Assembly (NCBI GenBank): GCA_018828385.1 | Contig: JAHJVE010000012.1 | Span: 87,348-151,347, forward strand | DNA length: 64,000 bases | From: Gammaproteobacteria bacterium | GTDB lineage: Bacteria; Pseudomonadota; Gammaproteobacteria; Burkholderiales; Rhodocyclaceae | Direction: 5' to 3' | Shown here: piece by piece, positions 17,062 to 26,368 of the stretch | Layout of the letters: the number at the start of each line of letters is the position of its first letter | Position numbering within the stretch: position 1 is the first letter of the stretch | Translations under genes and position numbers: made by a program | The notes under the pieces: model-generated | What the model was told of the DNA's origin: nothing | Seen by the model: the letters and a program-made list of their open reading frames with translations, nothing else | The model's database searches: none

Positions 17062-20000
17062 TCAAGCGGCTTGTCGTGCCTCGTCGGCGTCGACCCTCGC
17101 GCTACCGGCTTCGTCCTTGTCCAGGTCGAGTTGCTTGAGCAACTCGCGTTGCCGGACCAGCAAATCGGTCAGCCGGCCTTCATGCTCGAAGGACCGGGCC
17201 AGTTCCAGCCGGAGGTCTTCCAGCCGCTTACGGCGGGTCTCCAACTGGATCTCGGCATCGGCGTGATGCTTGCCTACCGATTCCAACGCACCCAGCAAGG
17301 CGGCCACCAGGGCCGGTCCTGTTTGATAGGGCTCGGCGTTGTACAGGCAGTACCCCGCCAAATACAGGTTCGGCGTCTCGTCGCCGCGGGCCGCGAGGAT
17401 GCCGAGGTCGAAGCCGCCAAACCGGCCGACGATCCGTTCGATCATCCGGCTGGCCGTGCGCACCTCGTCCCTGGCGGCCTTCACCAACCCGCGTAGCGCT
17501 TCGCCCACCGCATCGGGGCCGACGATCCTGCGCCCCGCCAGTTCCATGGCGATGCCCTGCATAGTCTGCGGCTCGATCCGGGCCGCGTCCTTCGCGTACA
17601 GTGCGACCTTCTTCTCCAGCGCCTCGATCATCATCGGCAGCCGGCCCACTTCGCTTTCGTTGGCGTAGCGCTGGTTGCGCCACACCGAGAACAGCGTCGA
17701 GAGTTTGGCCACCTCCGCGTCCACGCCGGCTTTCTCGATCACCAGCGGGTTGCCCGACGCCAAGGCTTTCACCTCGGCATAGGACAGCGCCGCCAGTTCG
17801 ACATCCTCCAGCGACCGAATGCCCTGGTCGCCCTTCATCACCTGGGCGATGAAGCGTGCCTTCGTCTCCAGCGTTTGCCACATGTAACTGTCAAAACTGC
17901 CTTCCGTGACATACCGGAAGATTTCCACTTCTTCGCACTCATTGCCCTGGCGCAGGATGCGCCCCTCGCGCTGCTCGACGTCGCAGGGACGCCAGGGTGC
18001 ATCGAGGTGATGCAGGGCCGTGAGCCGCGTCTGCACGTTGGTGCCCACGCCCATCTTGGCAGTGGAGCCCAGCAACACCCGGACCCGGCCCTCGCGCACC
18101 GCCTTGAACAGCGTCGCCTTCTGGCCATCGGTCTCGGCATCATGGACGAAGGCGATCTCCTTCTCGGGGATGCCCGCACCGATCAGCCGGTCCCGCAGGT
18201 CGTCATAGACGCTGAAGCTCTTGCCGCCCTTGGGGGACGACAAGTCACAGAACACCAACTGGGCGCCGCGGAAGTCCGTCGTGCGTTGCCAGATGGCGTG
18301 AACCTCCCGCACGCAGGCGGCCACCTTGCCGTTTTCGTCGAAGCGCGCCAGCGGCGCCACCAGCCGGAAATCCAGCGCGGCCTTGCGGCCGTCGGTGGTG
18401 ATCGCCAGCATGTTGTCTTCGTTCGGCTTGACGTCGCCGTTGCGGATGGCTTCCGCCCGCTGGACCAGCGTCTGCACGAAGGCTTTCAGCGACGGGCTCG
18501 CCGGGCAGGCGACGATGCGCGGCTTGCCGCCGCGCAGCTTTGGCACCGGCAGGTCCAGCATCTCCGCCGTGCGGATGTCGGCCACTTCGCCGAACACCGC
18601 CATCAGCTCGGGCACGTTGATGAACCGCGCGAAGCGCGTGTGCATCCGATAGCCGCTGCCGTCCGGCGCGATCTCCAGCGCCGTGACGCTCTCGCCAAAG
18701 GTGGCGGCCCAGGCATCGAACTGCTGCAGCCCGAGCTCCTCCAGCCGGTTGGGCTGCAGGTAGCGCATCATGGTGTGGATCTCGGCCATGGTGTTGGCCA
18801 CCGGCGTCGCTGTTGCGAATACCACCCCCCGCTGCGCATGCCCATGGAGCTGCATCGTGTAGCGCGTCTTCAGGAACAGATCGAAGGCGCGCTCCGAACT
18901 GGTCAGCGGCAGGCCTGCCACCCGCGTCATCTTGGTGAACCGGTAGAGGTTCTTGTGCAGGTGGGCTTCGTCCACGAACAGGGCGTCGATACCCAGCAGT
19001 TCCCAGCTGAGCAGGTCGTCCTTCTTCTGGTCGGCCGACAGCTTTTCCAGCCGCACCGCCCAGTTCTTCTTCATCGCCTCGAGTTGCTTGACGATCCGGT
19101 TGGACCGGTCGTTGCTCTTCTCGGCGCGTACCGCCATCTCTATTTCATGGATGATCTCCTTGATGAATCGCTCGCTGAATCGCGGCGACATCCTGATGCG
19201 CTCGAAGCTCGAGTGCGTGATGACTACCGCGTCCCAATCGCCCGTGGCGATGCGCGACACCAGCTCGCGCCGGCGGTCGCCTTCCAGGTCCTCCTTGCCC
19301 GCCATCAGCACCGACGCGTTCGGATAGAGTCGGACGAATTCCGCCGTGTACTGGGCCAGCATGTGGTTGGGGACCACATGGCAGGGCTTATTGACGAAAC
19401 CCAGCCGGCGCAACTCCATGCTGGCGATGACGCATACCGCCGTCTTGCCGGCGCCGACCACATGGAACAGCCCAGTGTTGCCGGACTGCACGATGCGCCA
19501 CACCGAATCCAACTGGTGCGGATGCAGCACGAAGCAGCGGGAGAATCCCGGCAGCTTCAGGTGCGAGCCATCGAAGCGCCTGGGCCGCGTGGCATTGAAC
19601 AGGTCGTTGTAGATCCTGCACAGCTTCTCGCGGCGTTCGGTATCTTCGAAGGCCCAGCCGGCGAACCGCTCCTTGATCAGGCCCAGCTTCTCCCGCGCCG
19701 CCAGCGTCTCGTCGGGATTGACGAAATACTTGTCGGTCAAGGGATCGCGGTCGCGCACGGTCGGCACCTGGACGTTCAAGGCACACTGCACCAGTTCGAT
19801 CGCGTTCATGCGCGAGGTGCCGAATTCCTGGGTCACCTTCACGTTCTGCCGCGCTTCCCACTCGCCGTACTTCACCGACCAGGCGCCGGCTTCAGCCGAG
19901 TAGCCCACCTGGCAGTCCTTCAGTTCCAGGACCTGCTGGATGAACGCCTCGACGTCGAGGGCCGGAATCCACACCGCCCCCAGGCGCGGCTCGATGGCCG

Positions 20001-22071
20001 CCGGCGGCAGGTCTTCCGGTTGCACCCGCTCCAGCGCGTCGATGTTGCGCTGGTAGGTACTTCCAGACAGCACCGCCTGCTTGAGCTTCGCTTTCACGTT
20101 GCCCGACAGGTAGTCGTCGGTGGTCTTCCACTCCCCGTCGGCCGGGTCCAGGAAAACCTGCCCCGCTCCGGCCAGTGCCTCCAGCACCGCCGCTTCGGGT
20201 GCGCCAAGCAGTTCGGCCATGTAAGCCGGATCGACCCGGCCGCGCCACTGGACGGACGCCGCCAGCGCTTCGGCCGGTTCGCCCGCGGTGCTCGGTTCGA
20301 CGACCCGGGTCAGCGTGCGCCGGGTGAACAGCGCCGCCTTGCGGGCCGTTTCCGACTCCTCGTCGTAATGCTCCAGCGACAGCAACAGCGGATAGTCCGG
20401 GTCGCGCCGGAACGCGAGCGCATTGGCGCGCGTGGACAGGCAACCGTAGCGCGACACAAAGCGCTCGTAGGTCCCATTGAGCATGGCTCGCAGGTGACCC
20501 AGCCGACCGTCGCCCGCATCCGCCAACTGCGCGTCGAGCAGGGCCCGGGCGTGGTCGCGGATGGCGCACAGGCCGGTGATTCGAGCTCGTTGCGTGGCAT
20601 TAAGCTGGTCATGGACGTCGACCATCTCGCTGCCCTCGACCCGATGCACCCGCCCCTGGTGGAGACGGTAGCTGCCAGGACGGGCACCGGCCTCGGCCGG
20701 GACCACCACTCGCAGCGGGGCTGCCTTGTGCGCCACCGGCCGGTAAGCATCGGCAGGCAGCAAGGCGATGCGCTCGGCCAGGGCCGCCTCCAGGTCACCC
20801 TCGAAGACGGCGACTGGCACTTCCTCGTAGCCATTGCTCTCGCGGCGGATGCGGCCAATGCAGAACTGCGGGTGCTCGGCGTACCAGGCGTTGATCGGCA
20901 GGTAGCGCTCGTAGCACTGGGGGTGCCGGAGACTATCGGGCACCGTGCCCAGCTTCAACCATTGGGCTTCGACCGCCTCGGCCCGCTGCCGCTTGCGCAG
21001 GAACAGGATGTCGGTCTGCACCTCGGTGGCGGCGATACCGGCGAAGGCGCCCTTGGGGAGCCGGATGGCACCCAGCAGGTGAGCCTGGGCGGCGATGTGC
21101 TCGCGCACCGCGTCGTACTGGGCATCCATCGTGTGGCTGCTGGTGATGAAGCACACCAGCCCACCAGGGCGCACCAGGTCGAGGGCGCGGCCGAAGAAGT
21201 AGTTGTGGATGCTGAAACGGGCATAGGCCCGGTTGCTCACGTCGGCGACCTTGTACTTGCCGAAGGGGACGTTGCCGATCACCAGGTCGTACCAGTGGTC
21301 GGGCAGCGGGGTTTTCTCGAAAGGGGAGATCCGCACGTCCACGCCGCCGGGCGCGTAGAGCGCCTTGAGGATGCGGCCGGAAACCCGGTCGATCTCGACG
21401 GCGGTGACGCTGCTGCGCTCGGCCAGATTCCGCGGCATGGCGCCGATGAAATGGCCGATGCCGGCGGAAGGCTCCAGAATGCGTCCGCCGGTGAAGCCGA
21501 AGCGCTCCACCGCCTGCCATATCGCCTCGATCACGTGGATCTCGGTGTAGTGGCTGTTGTTGACGGAGGCGCGCGCCGAATCGTAGTCCTCGGCACTGAG
21601 CATCGCCTGCAAGCGACGGGCACGTTCGGCCCAGGCGTTGTCGGTGGCTTCGAGATTGAAGCTGGCGGGCAGGCCACCCCAACCGGTGTAGCGCTGAAGA
21701 ACCTGGCGATCATCCGCACTGGCCGGCCGGCCTTCGGCTTCGATCTGGCGCAGAAGCGTGATTGCTGCCAGGTTGGCCTCGAACTTCGCGGTCTGGCCGG
21801 TCAGGTGCTCTAGGTCGGCGCGGGTCAGTTGCGGCCAGAGGACGCGCGGGGCGGCCTCGGTCGCGGTGGCCACCACCCGCCAGTTGGCGCGGACGGTAGC
21901 CACAAACTGCTCTTGCTCTACGTCGCTGAGGTTCTCGACGTGGATGACCTCGACAGGCTTGGCGGGGTCGCAAGAAACGGAAAGGCAAACCTGCTTTGCA
22001 GGGCGGGGCAGGGCTGGGGCCGCCGGGTCGAACCCGGGCAGCCACAGGGAAGGCGCGGTAGGACGGGCCAT
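17062..22071 (-). CDS. DarB-like fusion of N6-adenine methylase and SNF2/DEAD-type helicase
   Basis: 1669 residues from the ATG at 22071, which has ribosome site 'ggag' (the track start at 22104 lies in the leader). A methylase domain is visible: motif I 'EPSAGIGHF' near residue 200 and 'NVPFG', an NPPF variant, near 267. The helicase domain follows: 'VVGAGKTAV' near 870, 'VDEAHLHKN' near 1032, and the C-terminal lobe 'EQREGRILRQGNE' near 1370. A long helical tail ends the protein. The architecture matches large mobile-element proteins related to phage P1 DarB, which protects incoming DNA from type I restriction. Anti-restriction during transfer is thus the likely role. Confidence 0.8.
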   Translation of the reverse strand: MARPTAPSLWLPGFDPAAPALPRPAKQVCLSVSCDPAKPVEVIHVENLSDVEQEQFVATVRANWRVVATATEAAPRVLWPQLTRADLEHLTGQTAKFEANLAAITLLRQIEAEGRPASADDRQVLQRYTGWGGLPASFNLEATDNAWAERARRLQAMLSAEDYDSARASVNNSHYTEIHVIEAIWQAVERFGFTGGRILEPSAGIGHFIGAMPRNLAERSSVTAVEIDRVSGRILKALYAPGGVDVRISPFEKTPLPDHWYDLVIGNVPFGKYKVADVSNRAYARFSIHNYFFGRALDLVRPGGLVCFITSSHTMDAQYDAVREHIAAQAHLLGAIRLPKGAFAGIAATEVQTDILFLRKRQRAEAVEAQWLKLGTVPDSLRHPQCYERYLPINAWYAEHPQFCIGRIRRESNGYEEVPVAVFEGDLEAALAERIALLPADAYRPVAHKAAPLRVVVPAEAGARPGSYRLHQGRVHRVEGSEMVDVHDQLNATQRARITGLCAIRDHARALLDAQLADAGDGRLGHLRAMLNGTYERFVSRYGCLSTRANALAFRRDPDYPLLLSLEHYDEESETARKAALFTRRTLTRVVEPSTAGEPAEALAASVQWRGRVDPAYMAELLGAPEAAVLEALAGAGQVFLDPADGEWKTTDDYLSGNVKAKLKQAVLSGSTYQRNIDALERVQPEDLPPAAIEPRLGAVWIPALDVEAFIQQVLELKDCQVGYSAEAGAWSVKYGEWEARQNVKVTQEFGTSRMNAIELVQCALNVQVPTVRDRDPLTDKYFVNPDETLAAREKLGLIKERFAGWAFEDTERREKLCRIYNDLFNATRPRRFDGSHLKLPGFSRCFVLHPHQLDSVWRIVQSGNTGLFHVVGAGKTAVCVIASMELRRLGFVNKPCHVVPNHMLAQYTAEFVRLYPNASVLMAGKEDLEGDRRRELVSRIATGDWDAVVITHSSFERIRMSPRFSERFIKEIIHEIEMAVRAEKSNDRSNRIVKQLEAMKKNWAVRLEKLSADQKKDDLLSWELLGIDALFVDEAHLHKNLYRFTKMTRVAGLPLTSSERAFDLFLKTRYTMQLHGHAQRGVVFATATPVANTMAEIHTMMRYLQPNRLEELGLQQFDAWAATFGESVTALEIAPDGSGYRMHTRFARFINVPELMAVFGEVADIRTAEMLDLPVPKLRGGKPRIVACPASPSLKAFVQTLVQRAEAIRNGDVKPNEDNMLAITTDGRKAALDFRLVAPLARFDENGKVAACVREVHAIWQRTTDFRGAQLVFCDLSSPKGGKSFSVYDDLRDRLIGAGIPEKEIAFVHDAETDGQKATLFKAVREGRVRVLLGSTAKMGVGTNVQTRLTALHHLDAPWRPCDVEQREGRILRQGNECEEVEIFRYVTEGSFDSYMWQTLETKARFIAQVMKGDQGIRSLEDVELAALSYAEVKALASGNPLVIEKAGVDAEVAKLSTLFSVWRNQRYANESEVGRLPMMIEALEKKVALYAKDAARIEPQTMQGIAMELAGRRIVGPDAVGEALRGLVKAARDEVRTASRMIERIVGRFGGFDLGILAARGDETPNLYLAGYCLYNAEPYQTGPALVAALLGALESVGKHHADAEIQLETRRKRLEDLRLELARSFEHEGRLTDLLVRQRELLKQLDLDKDEAGSARVDADEARQAA

Positions 22072-22140
22072 CGGTGTGTTCTCCAAGGAAAACGGGGAAC
22101 ACAACGCCCCATCGGGGAGGCGGGCTCCCCGGGTGGGATG
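22072..22140 (-). ncRNA. Structured 5' leader of the DarB-like gene, copy D
   Basis: Minus strand: hairpin CGGGGAGC...CUCCCCG, then UGUGUUCCCC pairing with GGAGAACACA (one C-A mismatch), which buries the GGAG ribosome site. Compared with copy C, the paired strands change together by one base step (UGUGUUC/GAACACA versus GGUGUUC/GAACACC). Confidence 0.6.
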
Positions 22141-22670
22141 GGCAAGAAAACGGTCGTGGACGACCGGTTGGCAAAGGCCAGACGGACGCGACTGCGCCGG
22201 GCTTCATGGCGAAGCCGGCAGATCGGGTACGAGGCGGCGAGCGCCAAGGGCTTGGAAACCAGCCGACGAGCGTCAGCCAGCGCAGGGCTCAGTTCAGCGC
22301 GGGGCGCGGAACCAGGGGCAGCCGTCGAACGCTGCCACAACAAAATGCGGGTAACGACCGCAACGCCCGAGGCGACTCGGGAGCGCTCGAACGAGCGCGC
22401 GTTGGCCGAAGCCAGATGCCCTAACAGTGTGCCGTTCGGCGAGCGGCCGTGCGCACCGGTCGGCCATTCGCCTGCGAAATCCCTGGTGGAGCAGGCGGAT
22501 TGCGGGTGGCAATGGGTTGAGCGGCCATGGGCCACCGGCGGTGAGGGGCTCGATGCGCATCCAATCGGGGGAGGGCAAGGATGCCGGCATCCGGTGGGAC
22601 ATGCGGCCGAGGATCCGACTACCCGTCGCTTTCCTGTTTATCCATGACGATGGGAACGCACGCTGACGCG
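22141..22670. other. Intergenic stretch with element copy 3, no convincing gene
   Basis: About 530 bases upstream of the DarB-like gene. It holds the two-hairpin element at 22347-22381. The frames here lack ribosome sites and look like GC-rich noise. Confidence 0.4.
22347..22381 (-). ncRNA. Two-hairpin repeated element, copy 3
   Basis: Minus strand: CCCGA-gtcgcc-TCGGG, then CGUUGCGG-UCGUUAC-CCGC. The second stem has changed from GCAG/CUGC to GCGG/CCGC with pairing kept. Confidence 0.5.
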
Positions 22671-22675
22671 GTCCG

Positions 22676-23299
22676 TCAGTCGCATGCATTCGCCGTGGCC
22701 GCCTGCGCAGAGCGCGCCGGTGGAACGCTCAGGCGGACCATCGCCTTGCCCAGTTGCTTCGCATGGAGCAAGGCGGCATCGGCACGCTCCAACACCTGCT
22801 CCAGCGATTCCGCAGCATGAAGCTCGGCGACCCCGGCAGAGAACCGCAGCGGCACGGCGCCACCCGGCACTGACAGGGGTGATTCGGCAAGTGCCTGTTG
22901 CAGGCGTTCCAACAGCAGGCAGGCATCGCCGCCGCTGCAATTCATCAGGATCAGGGCGAACTCGTCGCCGCCCAGCCTCGCGATGATGTCGGCGGGACGC
23001 AGATGCCGGCGCAGCGTGGCGGCGAAGTGAACCAGCGCGGCGTCGCCGACCGGATGGCCGTGCCGGTCGTTGATGGCCTTGAAGCCATCCAGGTCGATCA
23101 TCGCGCAGCAGGCCGACATGGCCATCGGGCCGTTGCCGGCCCACCGGTCGCAAGCGCGCCGGAATCCGCGACGGTTCAGGAGCGGAGTGAGATCGTCCTG
23201 GTGGAGCAGGTGCTGCGCCTGTTCCAGCGCCCGCTTCAGACCCGCGATGCGCTGCATGACGGCCGAGCGCCGATGTCGCCGCTGGGAATTGGAATGCAT
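22676..23299 (-). CDS. GGDEF-domain protein, probable diguanylate cyclase
   Basis: 207 residues. A short helical N-terminus ('LKRALEQAQHLLHQDDLTPLLNRRGF') leads into a full GGDEF domain. 'MIDLDGFKAINDRHGHPVGD' and the active-site loop 'RLGGDEFAL' are intact, so synthesis of cyclic di-GMP is likely. There is no RxxD inhibition site at the usual five residues before GGDEF. No sensor or membrane segment is visible. It may link carriage of the element to surface lifestyle; that is inference. Confidence 0.88.
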   Translation of the reverse strand: MHSNSQRRHRRSAVMQRIAGLKRALEQAQHLLHQDDLTPLLNRRGFRRACDRWAGNGPMAMSACCAMIDLDGFKAINDRHGHPVGDAALVHFAATLRRHLRPADIIARLGGDEFALILMNCSGGDACLLLERLQQALAESPLSVPGGAVPLRFSAGVAELHAAESLEQVLERADAALLHAKQLGKAMVRLSVPPARSAQAATANACD

Positions 23300-23540
23300 G
23301 AAGGCCTGCGAGGGGTGCGGAAGAGGGCCTCAGCGTAGTGGTCCGCGGCAGGGGCGCCCAGCAGGAACGGCCGGTTTGGCGGCACCGTTTCGAGATCAGA
23401 CGCGACCCCGGCGGACCGATGGATCAAGGTGAATGCCATTCGATTTACGTTGGTTCTGCCGTCCGCGGTCGCACATCACTTCTGACAGCGATGCCCGGAG
23501 GCTTGAAAGGCGGGGTTCGGATGAGATTCTGGACTCATGG

Positions 23541-23586
23541 ACATGCCCCTCGGCATGCCTCCTTCAACCGTTCAGGAGCCCTCCGT
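23541..23586 (+). promoter_or_regulatory. Leader hairpin of the ParB-like gene
   Basis: CTCCT (23559-23563) can pair with AGGAG (23574-23578), the ribosome site, with a 10-base loop. It follows a GCATGCC-type hairpin. The logic resembles the other leaders, but sequence match to them is weak. Confidence 0.35.
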
Positions 23587-25587
23587 ATGAAATTCACCAA
23601 AGCCGAAATCGACGCCATCATCGAAGCGTCGCCCCGCACCTTCGTTCCCTTCAACAAGTTGGTCCTCTCGCAGGACTATCAGGCGCGCGCCGGTGGCAGC
23701 ACCCCGAAGATGAGCATCGTCGAACTCGCGGCCTCGATCAAGGAATGTGGCGTGTTGCAGAACCTCGTCGTCGTGCAGAGCGCACGCGGCCGCTACGAGG
23801 TCTGCGCGGGTGGTCGCCGGCTCGAAGCGCTGACCCTGCTGGTGGGCAACGGCGACCTCGCCGACAACTACCCCATTCCGGTGCTGATCGTGCCGGCCGA
23901 CCGGGCGCTGATCGCCAGCCTGTCGGAAAACTGCTTCCACATCCCCATGCATCCGGCCGACGAGTTCGCGGCCTTTGCCAAGCTGATCGGGCAAGGCAAG
24001 TCGGTCGAGGAGGTGGCTGCTGCCTTCGGGGTCACTCCCCTGGTGGTCAAGCGCCGCATGAAGCTCGCCATCGTCTCGCCCAAGCTGATGACGCTGTTCC
24101 GCGAAGACCAGATCGGCTTGGACTGCCTGATGGTGCTGGCCTCGGTGGACGATCACCAGAAGCAGGAGCAGACCTGGGCCGCGCTGCCGTCGTGGAACCG
24201 CCGTCCCGACTACCTGCGCCAACTGCTGACCCAGGGCGAGATCGAGTCCGACCGCGATCCCGTCGCCAAGTACGTGACCCCCAAGGCCTATGAGAAGGCC
24301 GGCGGTGCGCTACGGCGCGACCTCTTCAGCGACGACGACAAGAAGGTCTACCTGCTCGATGCGGCCCTCCTGGAAAAGTTGGCGACCGACAAGCTGCAAA
24401 AGCGGGCCAAGCAGATCGCAGCCGAAGGCTGGAAATGGGTCGATGTCCGCGTCCGGTATGCCTTCGACGAATACGTCAAGTACGGCGAACTGCGCAAGAC
24501 GAAGCGCCAACCGGAGGCCGAGGAAGCGGCCGCCCTGGAGGACATGGATGGTCGCATCGCGGTGCTGCACGCGCAGATGGAAAGGCTGGCCGACGAAGAC
24601 GGCGACGAGGAGGCCTTCTATCAACTCGAAGGCGAAGCCGAAGGCCTGGAGGACCGACGCAAGGCGCTCGACGAAGCCCTCAGCGTGTGGCCGGCCGACC
24701 TGATGGCCCAGGCCGGCTGCGTCGTTCATGTCGGCCACAACGGCGCAGTCGCGGTGAAGTACGGGTTGATCCGCCCCGAGGATCGCAGCGACATGGTCCA
24801 GGCCGCCCGCCAAGCCGCCGAAAACGGCACCGACGAACCGCTGGTCTCGTTGCCGTCGCCCAAGACCCGCCCGGTGCATTCCGAGAAACTGGTGCGCAGT
24901 CTCACCGCCCACCGGGTCGCCGCCGTCCAGGCCGAACTGATTGAGCGTCCCGACGTGGCGCTGGCAGCGATCACCGCCCATCTGGCGCAGAAGATTTTCC
25001 GGGGCAACGATCTCTACTATTGCCGCTCGGAGAACGTCCTCGCCATCAGCGCGACCGACAGCCAATCCGAACTGCGCTCCGCCGCCGAGGACATGGAGGC
25101 CAGTGCCGCCTGGACGAAGCTTCAGGCCGAGCGCACGGCCTGGGCCGAGCGGCTGCCGGAGAACCTGGAGGAAATCTTTCCTTGGCTGCTCGCCCAGGAG
25201 CGGGCGACGGTGCTGCACCTGCTGACCTTCGTCGTTGCGGTCACCGTCACCGGCATCTATGGCACCGAACCCGAGCGGCAAAGCAACGAGGCGTTGGCGC
25301 GGGCCTTGGGACTGGACATGAGCCAATGGTGGACGGCCACCGGTCCCTCGTACTTCAACCACGTTTCCAAGGCGCGCATTCTCGCGGTCGTCACCGAGAC
25401 CGTCGATGCCAATGCCGCCAGTCCGCTGGCCGCGCTTAAGAAGGATGCCGTGGTGACGGGGGCAGAACAGACGCTGGCGGGAACCGGCTGGTTGCCGGCG
25501 GTGTTGCGGGTTCAGCCTCTGCCGACAGCAGGCGAGTGCTCAGAATCCTTGCCAGGCGAAGAAGCAGAACCGGCAATGGCCGAGTAA
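23587..25587 (+). CDS. ParB/RepB/Spo0J-family protein, 666 aa
   Basis: The ATG at 23587 has ribosome site 'aggag'. The N-terminus holds the ParB-type domain: 'PFNKLVLSQDYQAR', 'SIVELAASIKECGVLQNLVV', 'VCAGGRRLEAL' (the CTP-binding GGRR-type motif), 'LSENCFHIPMHPADEFAAF' and an HTH with 'SVEEVAAAFGVTPLVVKRRMKLA'. A long, partly coiled-coil C-terminus of about 400 residues is unusual compared with chromosomal ParB (about 300). Such long ParB-like proteins are typical of integrative elements. A ParM-like protein is encoded 5 kb downstream; no ParA is seen. Confidence 0.85.
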   Translation: MKFTKAEIDAIIEASPRTFVPFNKLVLSQDYQARAGGSTPKMSIVELAASIKECGVLQNLVVVQSARGRYEVCAGGRRLEALTLLVGNGDLADNYPIPVLIVPADRALIASLSENCFHIPMHPADEFAAFAKLIGQGKSVEEVAAAFGVTPLVVKRRMKLAIVSPKLMTLFREDQIGLDCLMVLASVDDHQKQEQTWAALPSWNRRPDYLRQLLTQGEIESDRDPVAKYVTPKAYEKAGGALRRDLFSDDDKKVYLLDAALLEKLATDKLQKRAKQIAAEGWKWVDVRVRYAFDEYVKYGELRKTKRQPEAEEAAALEDMDGRIAVLHAQMERLADEDGDEEAFYQLEGEAEGLEDRRKALDEALSVWPADLMAQAGCVVHVGHNGAVAVKYGLIRPEDRSDMVQAARQAAENGTDEPLVSLPSPKTRPVHSEKLVRSLTAHRVAAVQAELIERPDVALAAITAHLAQKIFRGNDLYYCRSENVLAISATDSQSELRSAAEDMEASAAWTKLQAERTAWAERLPENLEEIFPWLLAQERATVLHLLTFVVAVTVTGIYGTEPERQSNEALARALGLDMSQWWTATGPSYFNHVSKARILAVVTETVDANAASPLAALKKDAVVTGAEQTLAGTGWLPAVLRVQPLPTAGECSESLPGEEAEPAMAE

Positions 25588-25813
25588 GCCTCTGCAATGC
25601 AATACCGTTGAACCGATGCGGGAAGACACGACGCGCAGGCGCGTTGCGCAGCATTCGCCGGCTTCGGTGGGTCTCAGCAAGGAGGAAATCAAGGCTTGAG
25701 AGGTGGGGTGGTAGAGGGGCAGTCGAAAGTCCAGTCAGCTGGATTTGTGCCAATAGAGTGCATATAATGTGCGTAAGAGTTGCGGTGCAGTAAATGCTTG
25801 CCGGAGAGACGCC

Positions 25814-26218
25814 ATGCCAATGACCGCTGCCTATGCCCCTGCCTTGACCCACGGCTTCGAAGGCTTCCTGGATTTTCTGCGTGACCAGGAAGCCGGGCCG
25901 GCCGTGCTCTCGCCGAAGCGGTTCAGCGATGTGTTGAGCATCGACCTCCAGACGCTTGCCGGGCAGGCCCATGTTCACCGCAACACCTTGAGCCGGGCGC
26001 CCGCCTCGGAGAGCGTGCAGCGCTTCATGCGCGAGGCCCTGCGCGTGCTGCGTGCCGCCAACGACCTGACCGGCGATGTCGGCCGGGCCATCTTCTGGTA
26101 TCGCAACGAACCCCTGCCGCCGTTCAATTACAAGACGGCCGAACAACTGGTGTCGGAAGGGCGGGCCGAGGAGGTACTGCGCTACGTGGAATCCCTCGAA
26201 GCGGGCGCGGCAGGATGA
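25814..26218 (+). CDS. Xre/MbcA/ParS-type antitoxin (DUF2384)
   Basis: 134 residues, ATG at 25814 with ribosome site 'ggagag'. The N-terminal HTH-like part ('RFSDVLSIDLQTLAGQAHVHRNTL') is followed by the C-terminal toxin-binding domain 'GRAIFWYRNEPLPPFNYKTAEQLVSEGRAEEVLRYVESLE'. These antitoxins normally neutralise a RES-domain NADase. The partner gene starts in the overlapping ATGA but is truncated (see 26215), so this is an orphan antitoxin. The promoter is likely near TATAAT at 25763. Confidence 0.88.
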   Translation: MPMTAAYAPALTHGFEGFLDFLRDQEAGPAVLSPKRFSDVLSIDLQTLAGQAHVHRNTLSRAPASESVQRFMREALRVLRAANDLTGDVGRAIFWYRNEPLPPFNYKTAEQLVSEGRAEEVLRYVESLEAGAAG

Positions 26219-26319
26219 AGCCGATCCGGCTGGCTGCCGTCACCGCCTATCGCCTGCATGTGCCGAAGTGGGCGGTTGCGCCGACGAGCGGCGCCGGGGC
26301 GGCCAAAATGCGGACCTGA
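26215..26319 (+). pseudogene. Truncated RES-domain toxin
   Basis: The overlapping frame encodes 34 residues, 'RLHVPKWAVAPTSGAGAAK' followed by MRT and a stop. The first 30 residues match the start of RES toxins, which are normally about 150-160 residues. The catalytic Arg, Tyr and Glu segments are missing. The cut comes directly after the conserved 'SGAGA' loop. The toxin is dead and the antitoxin may have been kept for other control or for immunity against related toxins. Confidence 0.75.
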
Positions 26320-26368
26320 GCCAGAAACGACACGGCCATGCACGTGCCCTGACCGAGTGAAGAAACCC

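Noticed and set aside
17875-21813. A 1312-codon plus-strand ORF
   Set aside because: It is the antisense shadow of the DarB-like gene. Its His/Gln/Arg/Leu-rich composition is typical of the complement of a GC-rich gene, and the opposite strand has clear methylase and helicase motifs.
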